Source of the DNA: Glandiceps talaboti
Lineage: Eukaryota > Hemichordata > Enteropneusta > Spengelidae
NCBI RefSeq assembly: GCF_964340395.1
Contig: NC_135552.1
Span: 23,831,681-23,895,680 of the forward strand
Length of the DNA: 64,000 nucleotides
Direction: 5' to 3'
Made by a program: the position numbers and the translations under genes
The notes under the pieces: model-generated
The model's database searches: none
What the model was told of the DNA's origin: nothing
What the model saw: the letters and a program-made list of their open reading frames with translations, nothing else
In this document: positions 23,449 through 36,800 of the stretch, piece after piece
Layout: each line of letters begins with the position of its first letter
How positions within the stretch are numbered: position 1 is the stretch's first letter

Positions 23449-25623
23449 CGGTACCGCGGACTGAAGTTTGCAGTTATAACTAGCGCCCCCACACGATATT
23501 TACGGTACATGATTCTTCCATTTTAACGGTGTTTCGGTAGCTTACTTCTTGTAAAAATGTAACATGCATAGATTTTATGAAGGAATTTGGTTGTTTCAAA
23601 GTTCTTACTATAGTTTGTAAATATGTTGAAAGGTTTTCTAGTCCTAACAATAATGACCCAATGGTGACTGTAACAGCGATTTATTCAGGCATATCTCGTT
23701 CCTAAAAGTTACCACCCTATTTGACAATGGTTCGTTCTAAATAAAAAAGACTGCTGAAGCCAGAGAATAAACTGCGTGATATCGGTACGTATTTTAAACG
23801 AGTTACAGAGCGTGTGAGAGAAGTCAGTCATGTACCTAGTGTTTTTGTTCTGTCCTCGTTGATACAGGTAAGTGTGTTTGATTCTGACGGAAGGGAGAAG
23901 GTCTAGCTCTGGCTCCTTCTATAAATTGTTCAAGCGCCCACATGTCCCAATTCTTGTTTTCGACTCAAATTTTTCATGTTCTGCCCTAGAGGTCCATATT
24001 TTTACTCTGAACTGTGCTGACCTTGCTGCTGTATGTTCTAATGCCGTGCTAGTGCTAGCATTATTACGAATGTACCATGAACATTATGTTTGACCAGTGC
24101 AGTGCTGTGGTTCAGTGTTTGTAGTTTATCTGCAAATATTTAAAACAGAAACCACATAACCAGTAAATGCGGATGACGAATAGATCCCGGGTATAAATGT
24201 ATTTCACTGTTTTCAGTTGGGACTTCAGAAGTTCAGTACATACAAATTAGAATAGTTTGAACTTCAAAGTTCCCGTTCCACTGTCCAAAAAACATGCTGT
24301 ATTTATGTGCTGTGAATATGGTCCAAAGGTCCCGGGGGTCAAAATCTTAGCAATAGATTCTATCATTCATTTGTATAGGTATTAGGTACTCTCGGTCTGT
24401 AAATCTAAAACAAGAAAAGTTACACTAATCTTGAATAGCGCTACAGAACGACAGACTCCCTGAACGTTCATGATACCCGTAAACTTTACTGCCTATTCTT
24501 CCGATTTGTTAAGATATCGTAAAAAGTTGTATTGCTCATGTCAAGGCAAAGAGGTGTTATTGAAAATAACTATGAAGGTGAACGTCAATGAAGAGATGTA
24601 AACTAAATCGTAAACGCTGTGTACATGTTTTGGCTGATGTAAACATGGAAGTTTAAGAGAGCTCAACAATCCTTGCATTGTTCACAAATTTAGATTTAAC
24701 TACCCTGTTATAAAACAAGTAATTAATTACTGGTTAAATACTTTATTTTATTACTTTATAAACTGACAGGGCGGGCTTGAAAAGACATGAATTTATGTGC
24801 ACCTGATCCCAACTATGCAAACAGATAGAATGATAAAGATAACTAAACTAGTATATATCCATACATCCATAATAATGTATCCCTCTATCACAAGAAAAAA
24901 AATGAAACAAGCAACTTAAAATATCAATAAAACAAGTGATGACATATCCTGAAGCTATTATAGTAAGAGATTGAACTGCAGTAGGATAGGTGTGTTTCTA
25001 AAATGAACTAGATTGCCAATGTGAAATGTAAGTGCAAAAATCTATGAAGCCTTTTTCTCCAAATTATGTGTTATTTCTCATCTACTTCATGATACTTTAA
25101 CTCATGGGTTTCAGTCTTTTACTTTGATGTTATCTACAGAAAGGCTGGTTGTTGGTGCAAGTTGACTAATAGCTAATTGTTATATTCAGCGTTCACTGTT
25201 CAGTCACTTTTCCTGTATGTCTATGTCTGTAAAGAGTTGGTATTTGCAGTAACTCACCTATTGTTAGCAGTCTTCTCAACAGATTAGCAACTATAAGTCC
25301 CTATACAAATAATGACTCGAAATACCAACTCCATTGTTCCTAAATGAAGGTAGCCATTTGGCCAGACAAAACACTCATTTACAGGTCCTTGGAAGCAAGG
25401 TAGACAAACTGTATACTCTATTCACACATCACAAGTGTTTACACCAGACCCAGCTGACAGTGGTGACATCAACAAGGGAGTGAAGTAAGCCAGACTGCCA
25501 ATTAACCTCTCCCTATACAGGAAGAGACCAAGCTGTCTTTATCACTCCATTTTATAACACTGTAATTGTAAGAAGTCTACAAATTGAACTGTGCAGTAAT
25601 GGTGGACTGAACCAAACAAGTCT
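23449..25623. other. Intergenic, nothing recognisable
   Basis: No supported gene, repeat array or RNA gene. CpG is slightly raised at 23.45-23.9 kb. Confidence 0.4.
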
Positions 25624-25681
25624 GTGCAATCATGGATGTATTCGTGAATCTTAAATGAATCTAATACATCCATGGTGCAAT
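25624..25681. mobile_element. Short palindromic insertion, CATGGATG family
   Basis: A 44-bp insert (25631-25674) with 12-bp complementary ends CATGGATGTATT / AATACATCCATG, flanked by an exact 7-bp duplication GTGCAAT (25624-25630 and 25675-25681). Confidence 0.85.
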
Positions 25682-26305
25682 CCAAGCTCATCAGATGAAA
25701 TCAATGGCCCATGGCAATGCATGGCCAGTTTAATTATGTGTACTTCCACACTTTATAGTGTAAAACTATTGCCAAAATGTGAATGCATTCTGTCTGTTGA
25801 CTTCGTTCTTGTAAACCAGAACTGTTATTTGTTCCACGACACTGCAAAATAATGAAGCCTGTCTTAGCGGTGCATCTTGGATGGTGTCGTAAAACAGGCA
25901 GTGGTTTACGTTGATGAGGTAGTGATTTAAAATGCAAGGCTTTGGCAGGTCTGGCTTAGAAAGAGATGTGGATCCAAGTTTTACATGTCCATAATTTAAG
26001 TGAAATATTTCACCCAGCAACCATGCACATTACTGTACGCGATATTCCACAAAGGATTTATCATTGTATTACATAGCAATATCCCATTTTCTTTGCTATA
26101 TTCATGATATTGGGGCATACATCCAAATTCTTTCTGTGATACATGTGCAATACTATTAATAGTAAATAACTCATCACATGTCACAGGGACTGAGTGCATG
26201 GGTCTATGATAGCAGTAATCCAACTCCTTTAAGTGCACTTCTGAGCACTTGTGAAGGACTATGAATGCAGGCAGAGTAGCATTTAGTGAAATCTTGGATG
26301 ACTAT

Positions 26306-26347
26306 GTCCAATCATGGATGTTGCATGTATTACATCCATGGTCCAAT
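26306..26347. mobile_element. Short palindromic insertion, CATGGATG family
   Basis: A 28-bp insert (26313-26340) starting CATGGATGT and ending ACATCCATG, flanked by an exact 7-bp duplication GTCCAAT (26306-26312 and 26341-26347). Confidence 0.85.
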
Positions 26348-27040
26348 AGTGAATACCAGCATAGACCCTCGGAGGGACTACCGTACAGCACTGTGGGCTA
26401 TGATTTATTCAACATGGCTACCTAACATGCACATCCTTCAAGTGTGCAGGACCACATGCCAATTGGATGTATATCAGCATATGTGTACTTTGCTGAATTG
26501 CAGGTACTTCATACTTGAAGTACATTGTAATATTCATAGAACTGTATAGGTAGACCCCCTGAAATTTACATAAATTATCAATCATGATAAACCAGAACAA
26601 TTACAAAATCATTTCTATTTCCCATAGGCCTTTCCCTTTGAATTACTGTCAACTGCTAGTAGATGCAATAATTATAGCAAGGAGTACTACCTCATACATG
26701 TATGTTCCAATGTTACATTAAACTTGGTATATTGTCAACTTTAACACTGTCTTTCTGATCATACGGCTTGCCAAAGGGCTATGTTAGTATATGTACATGT
26801 ATAAATAAGTTTGGCAGGCTAAGCAATAGATAACCCTGTAATTTTAGGCAAAGTTTTCCAAAAACCATGAGCATGTATTGAAGAAGATATATTGTACGAC
26901 TCAGTATAAAGGATCCTGGGTTTACATCATTGTGGGAGGGAGATGAAGTACCTATGGGATATTGTGTCAGAGCTATGCAAAGCCCACACACAAAGGATGG
27001 ATGTATTTGTAAGGAATTGATAGTGAGTGGAAGAAAATCT

Positions 27041-27081
27041 ATTGTGCCATAGACCCAACCATGGAGGGTCTATGATTGTAC
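27041..27081. mobile_element. Short palindromic insertion, CATAGACCC family
   Basis: A 27-bp insert (27048-27074), CATAGACCC...GGGTCTATG, flanked by ATTGTGC and ATTGTAC (6 of 7). Confidence 0.75.
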
Positions 27082-27811
27082 TGAATGATTTGAGTCAAGA
27101 TTATCCTACTTCACTAATTCCCAGGTGAGAGGAAGTAGATCAGTTGCTCAGATGAATAAGCAAGACTAAGATGTGGCTATACATTGTAGAATATATATGA
27201 GAAATCATGTGAATATACATTGAACGTGGATATGTGTTAGATCTTATTAACAACTAACGAAATACTTTCAGTTTGATTTTAAATGATGGAATCCAACTGA
27301 TTGTGTTAAAATTTTGCACGACAGTATCTTCGATACAGATGTTTGACATCCCTAAGTCCTATAAGAGTGTTACAATCCTTCATAATTGTTCTACTAATGA
27401 GACTATTGGTTTACTTCTCACAGTATTGATTCCTGTACTCCTTGATTAACATCCACTGTGTTTCCGTGTTAATTGCTATTTCCAAATCCTGTTATTCATG
27501 TACATCTTTTACTTCCATCCTGATGCACTCAAATGAGAGTGTGTAAAGCACATTGTATTAAATTCATGATTCTATTGTGGATTCAAAACAATGTACTGAT
27601 GTATAGGTTTATCCATAGAGTTAGTCCTTCTTCCTACCCCCATGTTTACCCAACAGATGTTATGTAGAACAGTGAGTGTCTTGGTTATGTGGAAGTATTA
27701 CCGAATCTTTAGGACCCAATAATCAGTTTTCAAACATTTTCGACAATATCATAAGGTATGGTAAAAGTTGATAGTAACAATTATGCATACAGATTTTATA
27801 AATCATCCTCA

Positions 27812-27859
27812 GTTGGATCATTTATGTTAGGTCTCCCTTAAATACATCCATGGTTTGAT
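27812..27859. mobile_element. Short palindromic insertion, CATGGATG family, diverged
   Basis: A 34-bp insert (27819-27852) with an intact right end AATACATCCATG and a decayed left end CATTTATGTTAGG. Flanks GTTGGAT and GTTTGAT match at 6 of 7. Confidence 0.6.
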
Positions 27860-28851
27860 CTAAACATGTCATTTGAAGTCACAAGTGTGTTGTACTTGTG
27901 TTGGTTGATTCAGATGTTTCAAACTTTGTTTTGAAGCCTAGATTCATTTTGAGTACTGGTAGTGATTCTCCACACAAGCAAATCAGTAATTTGTATAGTT
28001 TTAATTCATATCTCACATTAATACATAACTGATTAGATGATGTGATTTGATATCATATTCTGAGACAGGAATCCCTAATAATAGAACAATGCCAGGAGAC
28101 AATTTTTTAAATGCTACTAGTATCAAATGTATGCATGCATTGACATGATTATCATACATAGATCAGGTTAATAATTGTTTTATGCCAAGTTTTACAAACC
28201 ATCCCACATAAAAAAAAAGTTGATAAATCCAGCTTGTATCACTTTAACATGGGGATTTGAATCTTTTTCTGTTCAAGGCGATATTAAGTGTGTATACCAA
28301 AGTGGTATGGAGTCATCTCTGAAGAGAGATCTTGTGATTCAATGAAGGATATTAGCACAAGATTGGACAATATTGACAGTGATAGCTGGGTGCATATACC
28401 TTACCATGAGATGGATTGTCTAATGACTGAGATATTTGTCAATGATTGTCTAGAAAGATGTGTTTATCTGTTACAAACAACTCCATTATTGTAATCTGTA
28501 GCTACTTTAGATTTTTATTGTGTTTGTTGTCTGAGTTTTATCTTATCAATTTTTGGCTGGCTTGTGACTACTTGTCTAGTAAACAGCCTATCTTTTCACA
28601 GGACAAAAATACTTGAGTGACAGGAGTAGGCAGCATGTAAACCTAGAAGGGTCAGGCAGAGGTCATTTGCTATGGTAACAGGTCTTTGGATTCACGTTAT
28701 TGCATTGAACTGTACTTGTAACAGAGATTTCATATTTGATAAGGAGCTATTCAAATCATAAATGTAAGCTGTAGTGAGTGACATATGTATAAAATCAGTA
28801 GTTTGAAATATTCAAAAAATTGTTGAACAGTTATACTTATTCTGTCTCTGT

Positions 28852-28916
28852 GTCTATCCATAGACCCTCCACCAACATTTATTTTACAGTAGTGGGTGGA
28901 GGGTCTATGGTCTATC
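28852..28916. mobile_element. Short palindromic insertion, CATAGACCC family
   Basis: A 51-bp insert (28859-28909): CATAGACCCTCCACC at the left, GGTGGAGGGTCTATG at the right, with an unpaired centre of about 20 bases. Exact 7-bp duplication GTCTATC (28852-28858 and 28910-28916). Confidence 0.85.
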
Positions 28917-29776
28917 CTAGAATGAACACTTGTACAGTGGTGTTCAGATTTGCAACTCTGTGCAATCATGGCATGATGGACCATAATCTGCATACTCTCA
29001 GTATGAATTTAAGGTAGGAATACAGCGAGTTTCTAGATAAATGACTTATCTGGAGGCTTTTCAGGTACACACTGTCGATCAACATAACTCAAGGATTTGT
29101 CTCAAGCTGCTATAGTCTTGGTGGCACCAGAGATAGGGAGACTACCACAGTGAAACTACTTACACTGAGCAATTTATCATGTCTCTTGCAGACAAACCAT
29201 GTCTCCACTTGCCTAGAATAAAAAACTATTAACGCTGTACTGGTTTAGGTATAATCAGTTCAAAACTACTTTCTGTCTATGCTGGTTTATTAAACTATGG
29301 ATTTAGAACAGGTTATTGTAGCTCAGCTGTCCTCACTTGAATGGATTCCCTATCAAATTATATGATATTACTTGATCAAGTGCAAATGTTAAGTTCACCT
29401 GACTCTTTAATACACTGTTCGAAGTTATATACATGTATTAACTAGACTGATAATAGTATGGTATACATGTACACCACTGTGTTCTCATAGAATGATAGAT
29501 ATATAGTGTATAGGGTCCTTTATTCTATAATTTCAGCAAAAAATAGAAATACATGTAAATCAACATTACCAAAAATTATGTTTCTAAGTTAAGTAAATAA
29601 TAGATATATTCTCAGAGAATCTTTGAGGACACCAAGACAAAGCTTCTGTATAATGTATATATTAGGTAATGTGAACATGTTCAGTAAATGATCTACTTTG
29701 AGCTGAATTAACTCCACGTAGGGACTTTGAAACTCTTAAATATACTATACAGTGTTACAAGTGGGATAAGGACTAG

Positions 29777-29823
29777 TGTAAAATAAATACCCTGGACTGA
29801 CAGCCTCGGGTCTATGTGTAAAG
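29777..29823. mobile_element. Short palindromic insertion, CATAGACCC family, decayed
   Basis: The insert 29784-29816 keeps the right end GGGTCTATG, with a weak left end TAAATACCC. Flanks TGTAAAA and TGTAAAG match at 6 of 7. Confidence 0.45.
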
Positions 29824-30525
29824 CAATTATACCAGTTAATTCTGAATGAGCCATCATTAGCAATCTAACTTGTAACTATTTCACGAAGTTCTTTCATCTA
29901 AAACTCAATGACATTCACAGCATACGTAGACTTGATTTGACATACATAGTCCTGTACATTTGCCTTCCACCTTCATAAATTGCTCATTGGTTTTGCAAGA
30001 TGACACTTTGTGGAACTTGATGCAGTTTTTGAGTCTCTGAGAAGTGTTACAAGAAAGGGGATACTTTCATGGTATGTTATCCATATTGTGGTTGAACATT
30101 TGAGCATTATACAGAGTTGCCATAGTGTGACTTTTCCTTTGTCCTTTCCAAGATGTCATGATTTTCACTGCCTGATCTGGACGACCTTTACTAATGAAAG
30201 GGTCACACAGTATCCACACACCCCTAAGTAAAGTACTGCCTGCCAACAACCTATGTTATAAAGACATGAAATTGTAGAAGGAGAGGATAATTCTGACCAC
30301 CAACATTGCTAGTGTGTTTTCAATTTCTAATCTGATTAATACACATGAGTGCATCAAGCCAAGAAAATGAACTTAAAGAAAATTCTAAAGTTTTAATGTA
30401 TTCAGGTACAGATCATGGCGCCAACACCTTTCCCCCAGGAATAACACAAAATATTTGTTCTGATGAAGTTCTTTCATTTTGCTGAAAAGAGTGTATATAG
30501 ACCAATGACAAGTCAAGTTTTGTGT

Positions 30526-30554
30526 GTTTACCCATAGACCCTCTATGGTTTACC
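30526..30554. mobile_element. Minimal 15-bp palindromic insertion, CATAGACCC family
   Basis: Only CATAGACCCTCTATG (30533-30547) lies between exact 7-bp duplications GTTTACC (30526-30532 and 30548-30554). It consists of little more than the two element tips, so it cannot be a mobile unit by itself. Confidence 0.8.
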
Positions 30555-32553
30555 CAAGTTTTACAGTATACACCCATGGTGTACCTGTCTGATTTAAAGA
30601 TTAGCTGCACAGCTCCATCCTGCAAGTCCTGTTATAATTGTCTTGAGTAGGGCATGATGGGACAATTCGATCTAAAAGGAATGTACAAGGTAAAATGCCA
30701 TCAGTTGTTTATAGATTCAAAGAGATCTATTCCCAGTTTTAATTAGTACATTTACTTGATATTATTATGATTAAGATAATGTAGAATTTACAATTTATTA
30801 ATTTGCCGAGTTCCTGCTATGGATTCCCACCAAAACAGTTGGATTTCTTTGAACCTCAGACCACTAAAAAGATAGGGGTCTGAGTTTGAATGCTATATTT
30901 CGACCCTGGGTCTTTACATTCATGTTATCACATCAGTAGATCCATGAGGATTACACACTATCTTCGTTCCTTTGTCCTGGGTCATGTTTTTACTAAAGCT
31001 CTACATAACAACTGTTTGTCACACCAAGACTTTAATCCTAATCTGAAGTAAGCCTTATTTTGTACATTATCTTAATTAGATTGGTATTAAATTTGGTAAA
31101 TGAGTGTATTTTCAGCTTACTGAAATGTGATAGACTGATAGATAAAACAAGAGCTTGAAAATGATATGTACTGTTGATAAATTAGTTATCATGAATAATT
31201 TATGCAATATTTGATCCAACATGTTGGAATCAGATATATGATAATTTATGTTTTGTTGCAGATAGAACTTTTCAGAAATTAACAGGCTTCAATCTTAATA
31301 ATGGCATAATCTGCACAAAATGAAGTTGATAATTAGGTGTTTAAATTAACTATGTTGTCTTGTGGAGTGTCATTGTTTGGTGTATGTGTAAACTAAAACT
31401 AGACTGTAAGATACTTCATGTTGCTATGTTGACCGATTTCTGAGGGTACCCGTTACACTGTACCTTACAGACTAACTTTAGCTATGGTTAGGACAAAATT
31501 GTGTTAATCAGAAAAGACAACTTTGAAGATGAACTTCAGTAGTCATTGGTTTGTGAAAATTAATAAGTAAACCAGATTAAATTGTAATCCTGTTTTATGT
31601 TGAACATATTTCAACAATCAATTGATGATTAGTGAAGCTGTTAAAATTATCAGAAGCTATGTTTGTAAGCTGGTGATATCTAGACATCAAATACCAATGG
31701 TCCATACTTGTTGGAAGAAGTTTGTTTTCACAAACTAGGCTTGTCTAGACATCAGTGACACCACCTTAACACCTATATCTTCTATATTATTAATCAAAAC
31801 AGAGTAATTTTAGTGACAAGAACAACTGTAAAGTATAATCAAAATAACTCAAAATGGACTTGAACTCAGATAAGGTGATAAATATAGATAATGTGAATGA
31901 GAATAGTAAAAACATGGTTGTAAGAGCGTAGACAGTGGAGAGATCACTAATATTGTATAACAGTAACTGTCAGCCCCTATGGACCTATGCTACATTGTTT
32001 TGCTAAGATTTGCAAACCCCGGTAACCTGAGGGAACCAGATAAAAATTTTGCATTATTTCTGTACCTTGTACCATGATAATTTTGATGTTGAAAGCTGTC
32101 TCCCTCTCCATCATAAAAATGTTGAAGTCGGGTAGATTTTACTTATAAGATTTTACTTACCATCTTTAAGGAAAATATTCTACTTTGAAGTTGATGACCC
32201 AACTACAACTCAGTTTCTAATTATACTTGTTTATTTTCACTTTGATTTATCAAATTGACTTCCTAATTTGCAATAAAGCTGTGACATCTCTTTTACACTA
32301 GTTACCCACCGTACACATATATTATTTAGGTTTCAGTGGTCCTGTACTATATTTTAGGGTGTATGTTGTGAAGGATTACATGTAGTATATTGTCAATAAT
32401 CTTTCTAGAGTGTAATCATGACATGTATTTATAGGAAATGTTGTCATCGCTTGCAGTAAGTGGGCAATTATACCAGCTGGAGGTTACTAACTCAGTGAGA
32501 AATTGTTGTGAAAAGTATCATATGTCCTATGTTCTGTTATAGATTATGTATGT
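30555..32553. other. Intergenic, nothing recognisable
   Basis: AT-rich unique sequence; no gene, array or inverted repeat identified. Confidence 0.4.
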
Positions 32554-33269
32554 GGATATGCTACATCATGTTGTATTCTTGCTGAACCAGGGATAACTCA
32601 CAGTTAATCCTGCTTGCCGACGGTACACGGGTCTAGATTACTGACATGACCCTCAACACCGTCCTGAGAAAAAACAATGTACTCAGCCTATTTCGAGGCT
32701 TCCACACCATTTATCGAAGAATTACATACCCAACGATTAAATATTAGCAATCGATCAAAGATGTACTCATTTTACATCTCTTTGATGATAGTAGTCGCTC
32801 GTACGATAAAAAAAACTTGTACAATAAAGGAACTTTTCTAGTTCCGGTTGTAATTTCAAACAGCCCACCTTACAAATGCCACCATATTTGATCAGTATGT
32901 CCACTACATCATCGTACGTAAGGCGGATTCCTGAAATTATGGTTGAACTCGTGATTTTGGTATTTTTGGTCCCCCGAACTGGGACTTTTGTAGCCATGGC
33001 GAGGTAAAATTATTAAATAGTATATTTATTGCTAATATTTAACCACATGGTGCGTTAATTCTTTAGTTACCAGCATTTCTGGTAAGCCCAAGTTTCACGG
33101 CTGGCTCTTCACAGGACAGAGAAGGAAGGGATGACTTAGTCCGTATGCAGGCAGCACTAACACAGTATATATATGGCTAAGTTTTAATTTTGACATATCC
33201 TACAAGTTTAGTGCAGGATCATATTCTACAATGCATATGCTACATTCTTGCTGAACCAGGTGAAACTCA
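32554..33269. repeat. Segment bounded by two diverged ~40-bp direct repeats
   Basis: GATATGCTACATCATGTTG, then TATTCTTGCTGAACCAGG (32555-32592), recurs as CATATGCTACATTCTTGCTG, then AACCAGG (33234-33260). Both copies are followed by a similar AACTCA. The roughly 640 bp between them is visibly richer in CpG than its neighbourhood and contains the minus-strand frame at 32767-32997. Confidence 0.5.
32767..32997 (-). CDS. Unidentified short frame, possible first exon (uncertain)
   Basis: A 76-codon frame starts with ATGGCTACAAAAG (MATKVPVRGTKNTK) in a good initiation context and includes ISGIRLTYDDVVDILIKYGG, which looks protein-like. GT-containing donors (ATTT/GTAAGG) occur after about 42 codons, so it could be a first coding exon. 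I recognise no family and found no downstream exon on the minus strand. It sits in a CpG-rich island. Confidence 0.25.
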   Translation of the reverse strand: MATKVPVRGTKNTKITSSTIISGIRLTYDDVVDILIKYGGICKVGCLKLQPELEKFLYCTSFFYRTSDYYHQRDVK

Positions 33270-33636
33270 AAGTGTGTACTACAACTTGGTACAAGATTTC
33301 ATATATTTTAATTATGAACAATGCTAACATGTACTTGTCAAATCCAGTGTAAATATAAAATATTCACTAGATCAAAGGGGTCAAAGTGGCCTGAAGAAAG
33401 GCAGGGGTATAAAATTGTCAGATGTGTTTGGAAGGTGTGTTTGTACACTACCATGCTTTGATCCATAAGATCACTCCAGTTTGTCTCGTTTCCAGCTGTG
33501 ATAATGACCTCCTCAGCATAATCCTCTAAGTGTTATAAACTTTGTGAAATCTACTGCAGAGTACATGTATACAGCTGTAATATGCAATTTTTTATCCTCC
33601 ATCTTGCTAGTGAGAGTCTATTATAATAGTCTAGCT

Positions 33637-33766
33637 ACTAGTCCCTTGGGCAATTCTGCCAACTTTCCAACTGATAGCGTGTGCCAAAGGTGCTGTCGCA
33701 GGCTAAATTGCCTGAGGAACTGTCGTCCTCAGCTTTTGTTCGACAACCTGTGAGACTAGTTCTGAA
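33637..33766. repeat. Possible interspersed element with ACTAGTC ends
   Basis: A CpG-richer block between CTACTAGTCCC and GAGACTAGTTC contains an internal hairpin (GAGGA...TCCTC near 33713-33731). The inverted ACTAGTC tips suggest an old MITE, but no second copy is in the window. Confidence 0.3.
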
Positions 33767-33787
33767 GTCTTACCACATGACTATGTA

Positions 33788-33863
33788 TAGTCTGGATACC
33801 AATGTGAGTTGAGGTGTAAATGGTAATGATACTGTTACTCAGTGATTATGAACTAGACTAGAC
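33788..33863 (+). repeat. TAGTCTGGAT interspersed repeat, copy 1
   Basis: It starts TAGTCTGGATACC, continues GAGGTGTAAATGGTAATGAT and ends GAACTAGACTA. The same modules occur at 43477-43641 and, inverted, at 46334-46404. Confidence 0.6.
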
Positions 33864-36800
33864 TATGTTACATGTAGAGCCTATCGACTGTCCCTTTTTA
33901 GCACAACTGAACTGATAAGGTTCAGTAGAGCTATAAGCATGGCAAAGTGCCTGTCTATCTGTGACAGTGCAGTGTGGATGTGTGTCAAAACTGCTGGACT
34001 GATTGCCATAATATTTGGTGGGTACATTACCTTGGGTGTCTAGTTGGGAAATTGTTCAAATGTAAATGATCGTACCATTGCCATCAGTGTATGATTTGGG
34101 TCAAAACATGCGAGTTTTGGTCAAAAAAACTTAAATTCCAAAACTGTTCATAACATGATCCCATCAGTGATATGCAAATTAGGGCTGAAAATGTGTATTT
34201 TTTGTCAAAAATTTATAATTCCAAAACTACTAAGAGATTGGGCTAAAATTTGTTCGGGATGTGTCTGGGATGTATAGATGGTGTATTCACAATACGATGA
34301 TCCCTTATGCAAATCATGTGCAGTATACTGTTGTTTGAATCATCTGGGTCCCTCACATCCCTGTGCTCTCTTTGGTGTGTATATGTATAGGAATGGCTGG
34401 CAAAGGTAAAATTTGTCCAAGAAGACACTGTTGCACTTGCAACCCCAGCTGTTCAAACAAATGTTCTTTGAGAGAAGTAGGGACATTTAATTTTGCGTTG
34501 CCATGAATAGGTCTGTGGTAGTAAACAGTGACAGTAAAGTTTCTTTCTTTACTTTTCTGCATTGACATGGCTAGCTGTAATTCTCAGATAGTTTTCCCAT
34601 GCCCATTTCTGTTTACAGTGTATCTACTATCAGTACAAATGTACTAATGTTGAAATTGTGAATGTTTATTCCCAAAATAAGTGATTACATCTAGTGCATG
34701 CAACTGTGTCCGACTTCCACCAAAATCCTTTACTTAGGTTGGCCAAAATTTGTTATTTTTGCCGTGCCCAAGTGAAACGTCACACAAGATGGACAGATAT
34801 GTAGCTATATAATGTAACCACATTTTCTGAATGTCTAGGCCCAGTCAGTTGGCATTGATCAGGGTTTGTTGTTTGAACTCGACTGTGTACATAAAGGCCG
34901 AAGAATTCTAAACATACCAGGCAAGACAGAAACAGATACTGAAATCGCTACTCTGATCAAATGACCTACTAAGGTTTCACTGTAAGAGTCTAATTGGACA
35001 ATTGAAACCAGTGGAATTTACCATTACACAAGTAGTGGTCTACTGTCATAATATTGATCATTTGAAACAAGTAACTGTAGCAAATGTACAAGGATAGTGA
35101 GCAAGCTGAGCAAGGGGACCTGTTTTTTTGCATACAAGTTTGTACACCTTTAAATCCACCCTTTGCACAAATGGTATGGTCCTTCTTGCAGGTCATGTAC
35201 ACAATGTAAAACTTGGAAGAGGCTCAAGCGTCATCTGTTGTCATTATACTGTCAGATGTTACTAAGCACTGGGATGTCAGGACACAAAATTTAAGAGTTT
35301 GGTATGTGTGTATGCAATGTCTGTCTCAGGCAGTATTTGAAGAGTTACAAATACTAAATACCTATTTGTTTTGGTCTCTCAAATTCTATTTGTCTTTTCA
35401 CTTGATGAAGATGAAGTGCTTGTAGTCTGTAGAGTAAACTTGTTGCTTGTTTTACCTTGTTTATAGAAGTGACTACCGGAATACTCTTTACTGAAAAGAA
35501 GGATTTCATCTCTGATTTGAATCCAGTGTATGTCTTCCAAGTGTGATTTATAGAGAACTATTGGTAAGTTGTAATTCCATATCTGTAAATCATATGTAAA
35601 TGTAACTTGGCAAAAAATATAGCCTTTTGACAAAGTGTACTTTCAAGATTACTGAATTCAGTACTGGAGAAACAAACATTCAGCAACTGTTCTAATTTAA
35701 GTACATGTAAGTAGAGGGTTAAGCTGTTTTAATAACTTACAAGTATCCACTGTGAAATAGCTGGGAATCCCTGCTAACCGTGGCAGCATTTTATTTCCAA
35801 CCATACATGTACATTGTACATGTAGTAGTATACTACAGGATCTGAATCAAGGCTACATGTAACTTTATGTACATGTTTATTATGAGGGCTCTTGTCACCC
35901 CATTACTTGAACCATAGACAAGTAAGAATTGAACAGGAGAGTGTAGCCCATGATATCCAGTAGGTTATAGTGGATTTTCATAACAATATGTCTCTTTGTT
36001 ATGCAAATCACATGTAACTGAGACCAGGAACACAACATGTATAGCAGTGTTCAATCAAGGTCTGAAATTGCAGTCTTGTTCTAGATTTAAGTGTACGTTT
36101 AACATTTATTATAGAACATAACAATTATCACCACTTTTGTTTGACTTCCTGTTTTTCCCAACTTCCAATTTTTGTGGTTCAAACAAATATCACCCACATA
36201 TCCCCCTCCCCTTCCCGCACCCCCACCCCCACCCCCATGCATAGATTACTATGGAAATAGCTTAAGTATAGTACAAAATGGATTCAGGCTTATGTGATAC
36301 ACTTGTACATTTTCTTCTAAACCACTATACTCAATCTTCTACATCCAAAAAGATATATTTTTGTAAAAGAATGCTAACATTGTCACCTTTGAATCATGGT
36401 GCATTTCCATATTACAGTGTAGTCAAAGCTGCCTGAGATGGATACTGCAATGAGCAGTGAGGCTTTGTGTAAATTGAAATTAACCACCTTTGTTGAGTCT
36501 GTCTACAAATGAAAGCATAATCACACTAAATCAGGTTTGCCAAGTATGTGTGACTATTGTAGCAAAGACTTGAATAAATGGGTAAAGAGCATTGATTCAG
36601 GTGTAGAATTCTACAGTATGGCAGGCAATTCCCCCAGGTTATTGACATTCTAGGTGTGTTTTAGGTACATCACACTTCTGTATCAAGTCTCGTTTGTGTG
36701 TGAAATTGACCAGTAAGGTGAACACTAGAAAGTAAGAAATGTGGAATTGAGCTGTGAAATTTATGGGGAATTTGTTGTGGCTAGTAATAACTTGTCAAAT

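Noticed and set aside
26360-26383. CATAGACCCTCGGAGGGACTA resembling the CATAGACCC palindromes
   Set aside because: The right tip is altered and no 7-bp duplication can be aligned on either side; possibly a decayed copy but not supported.
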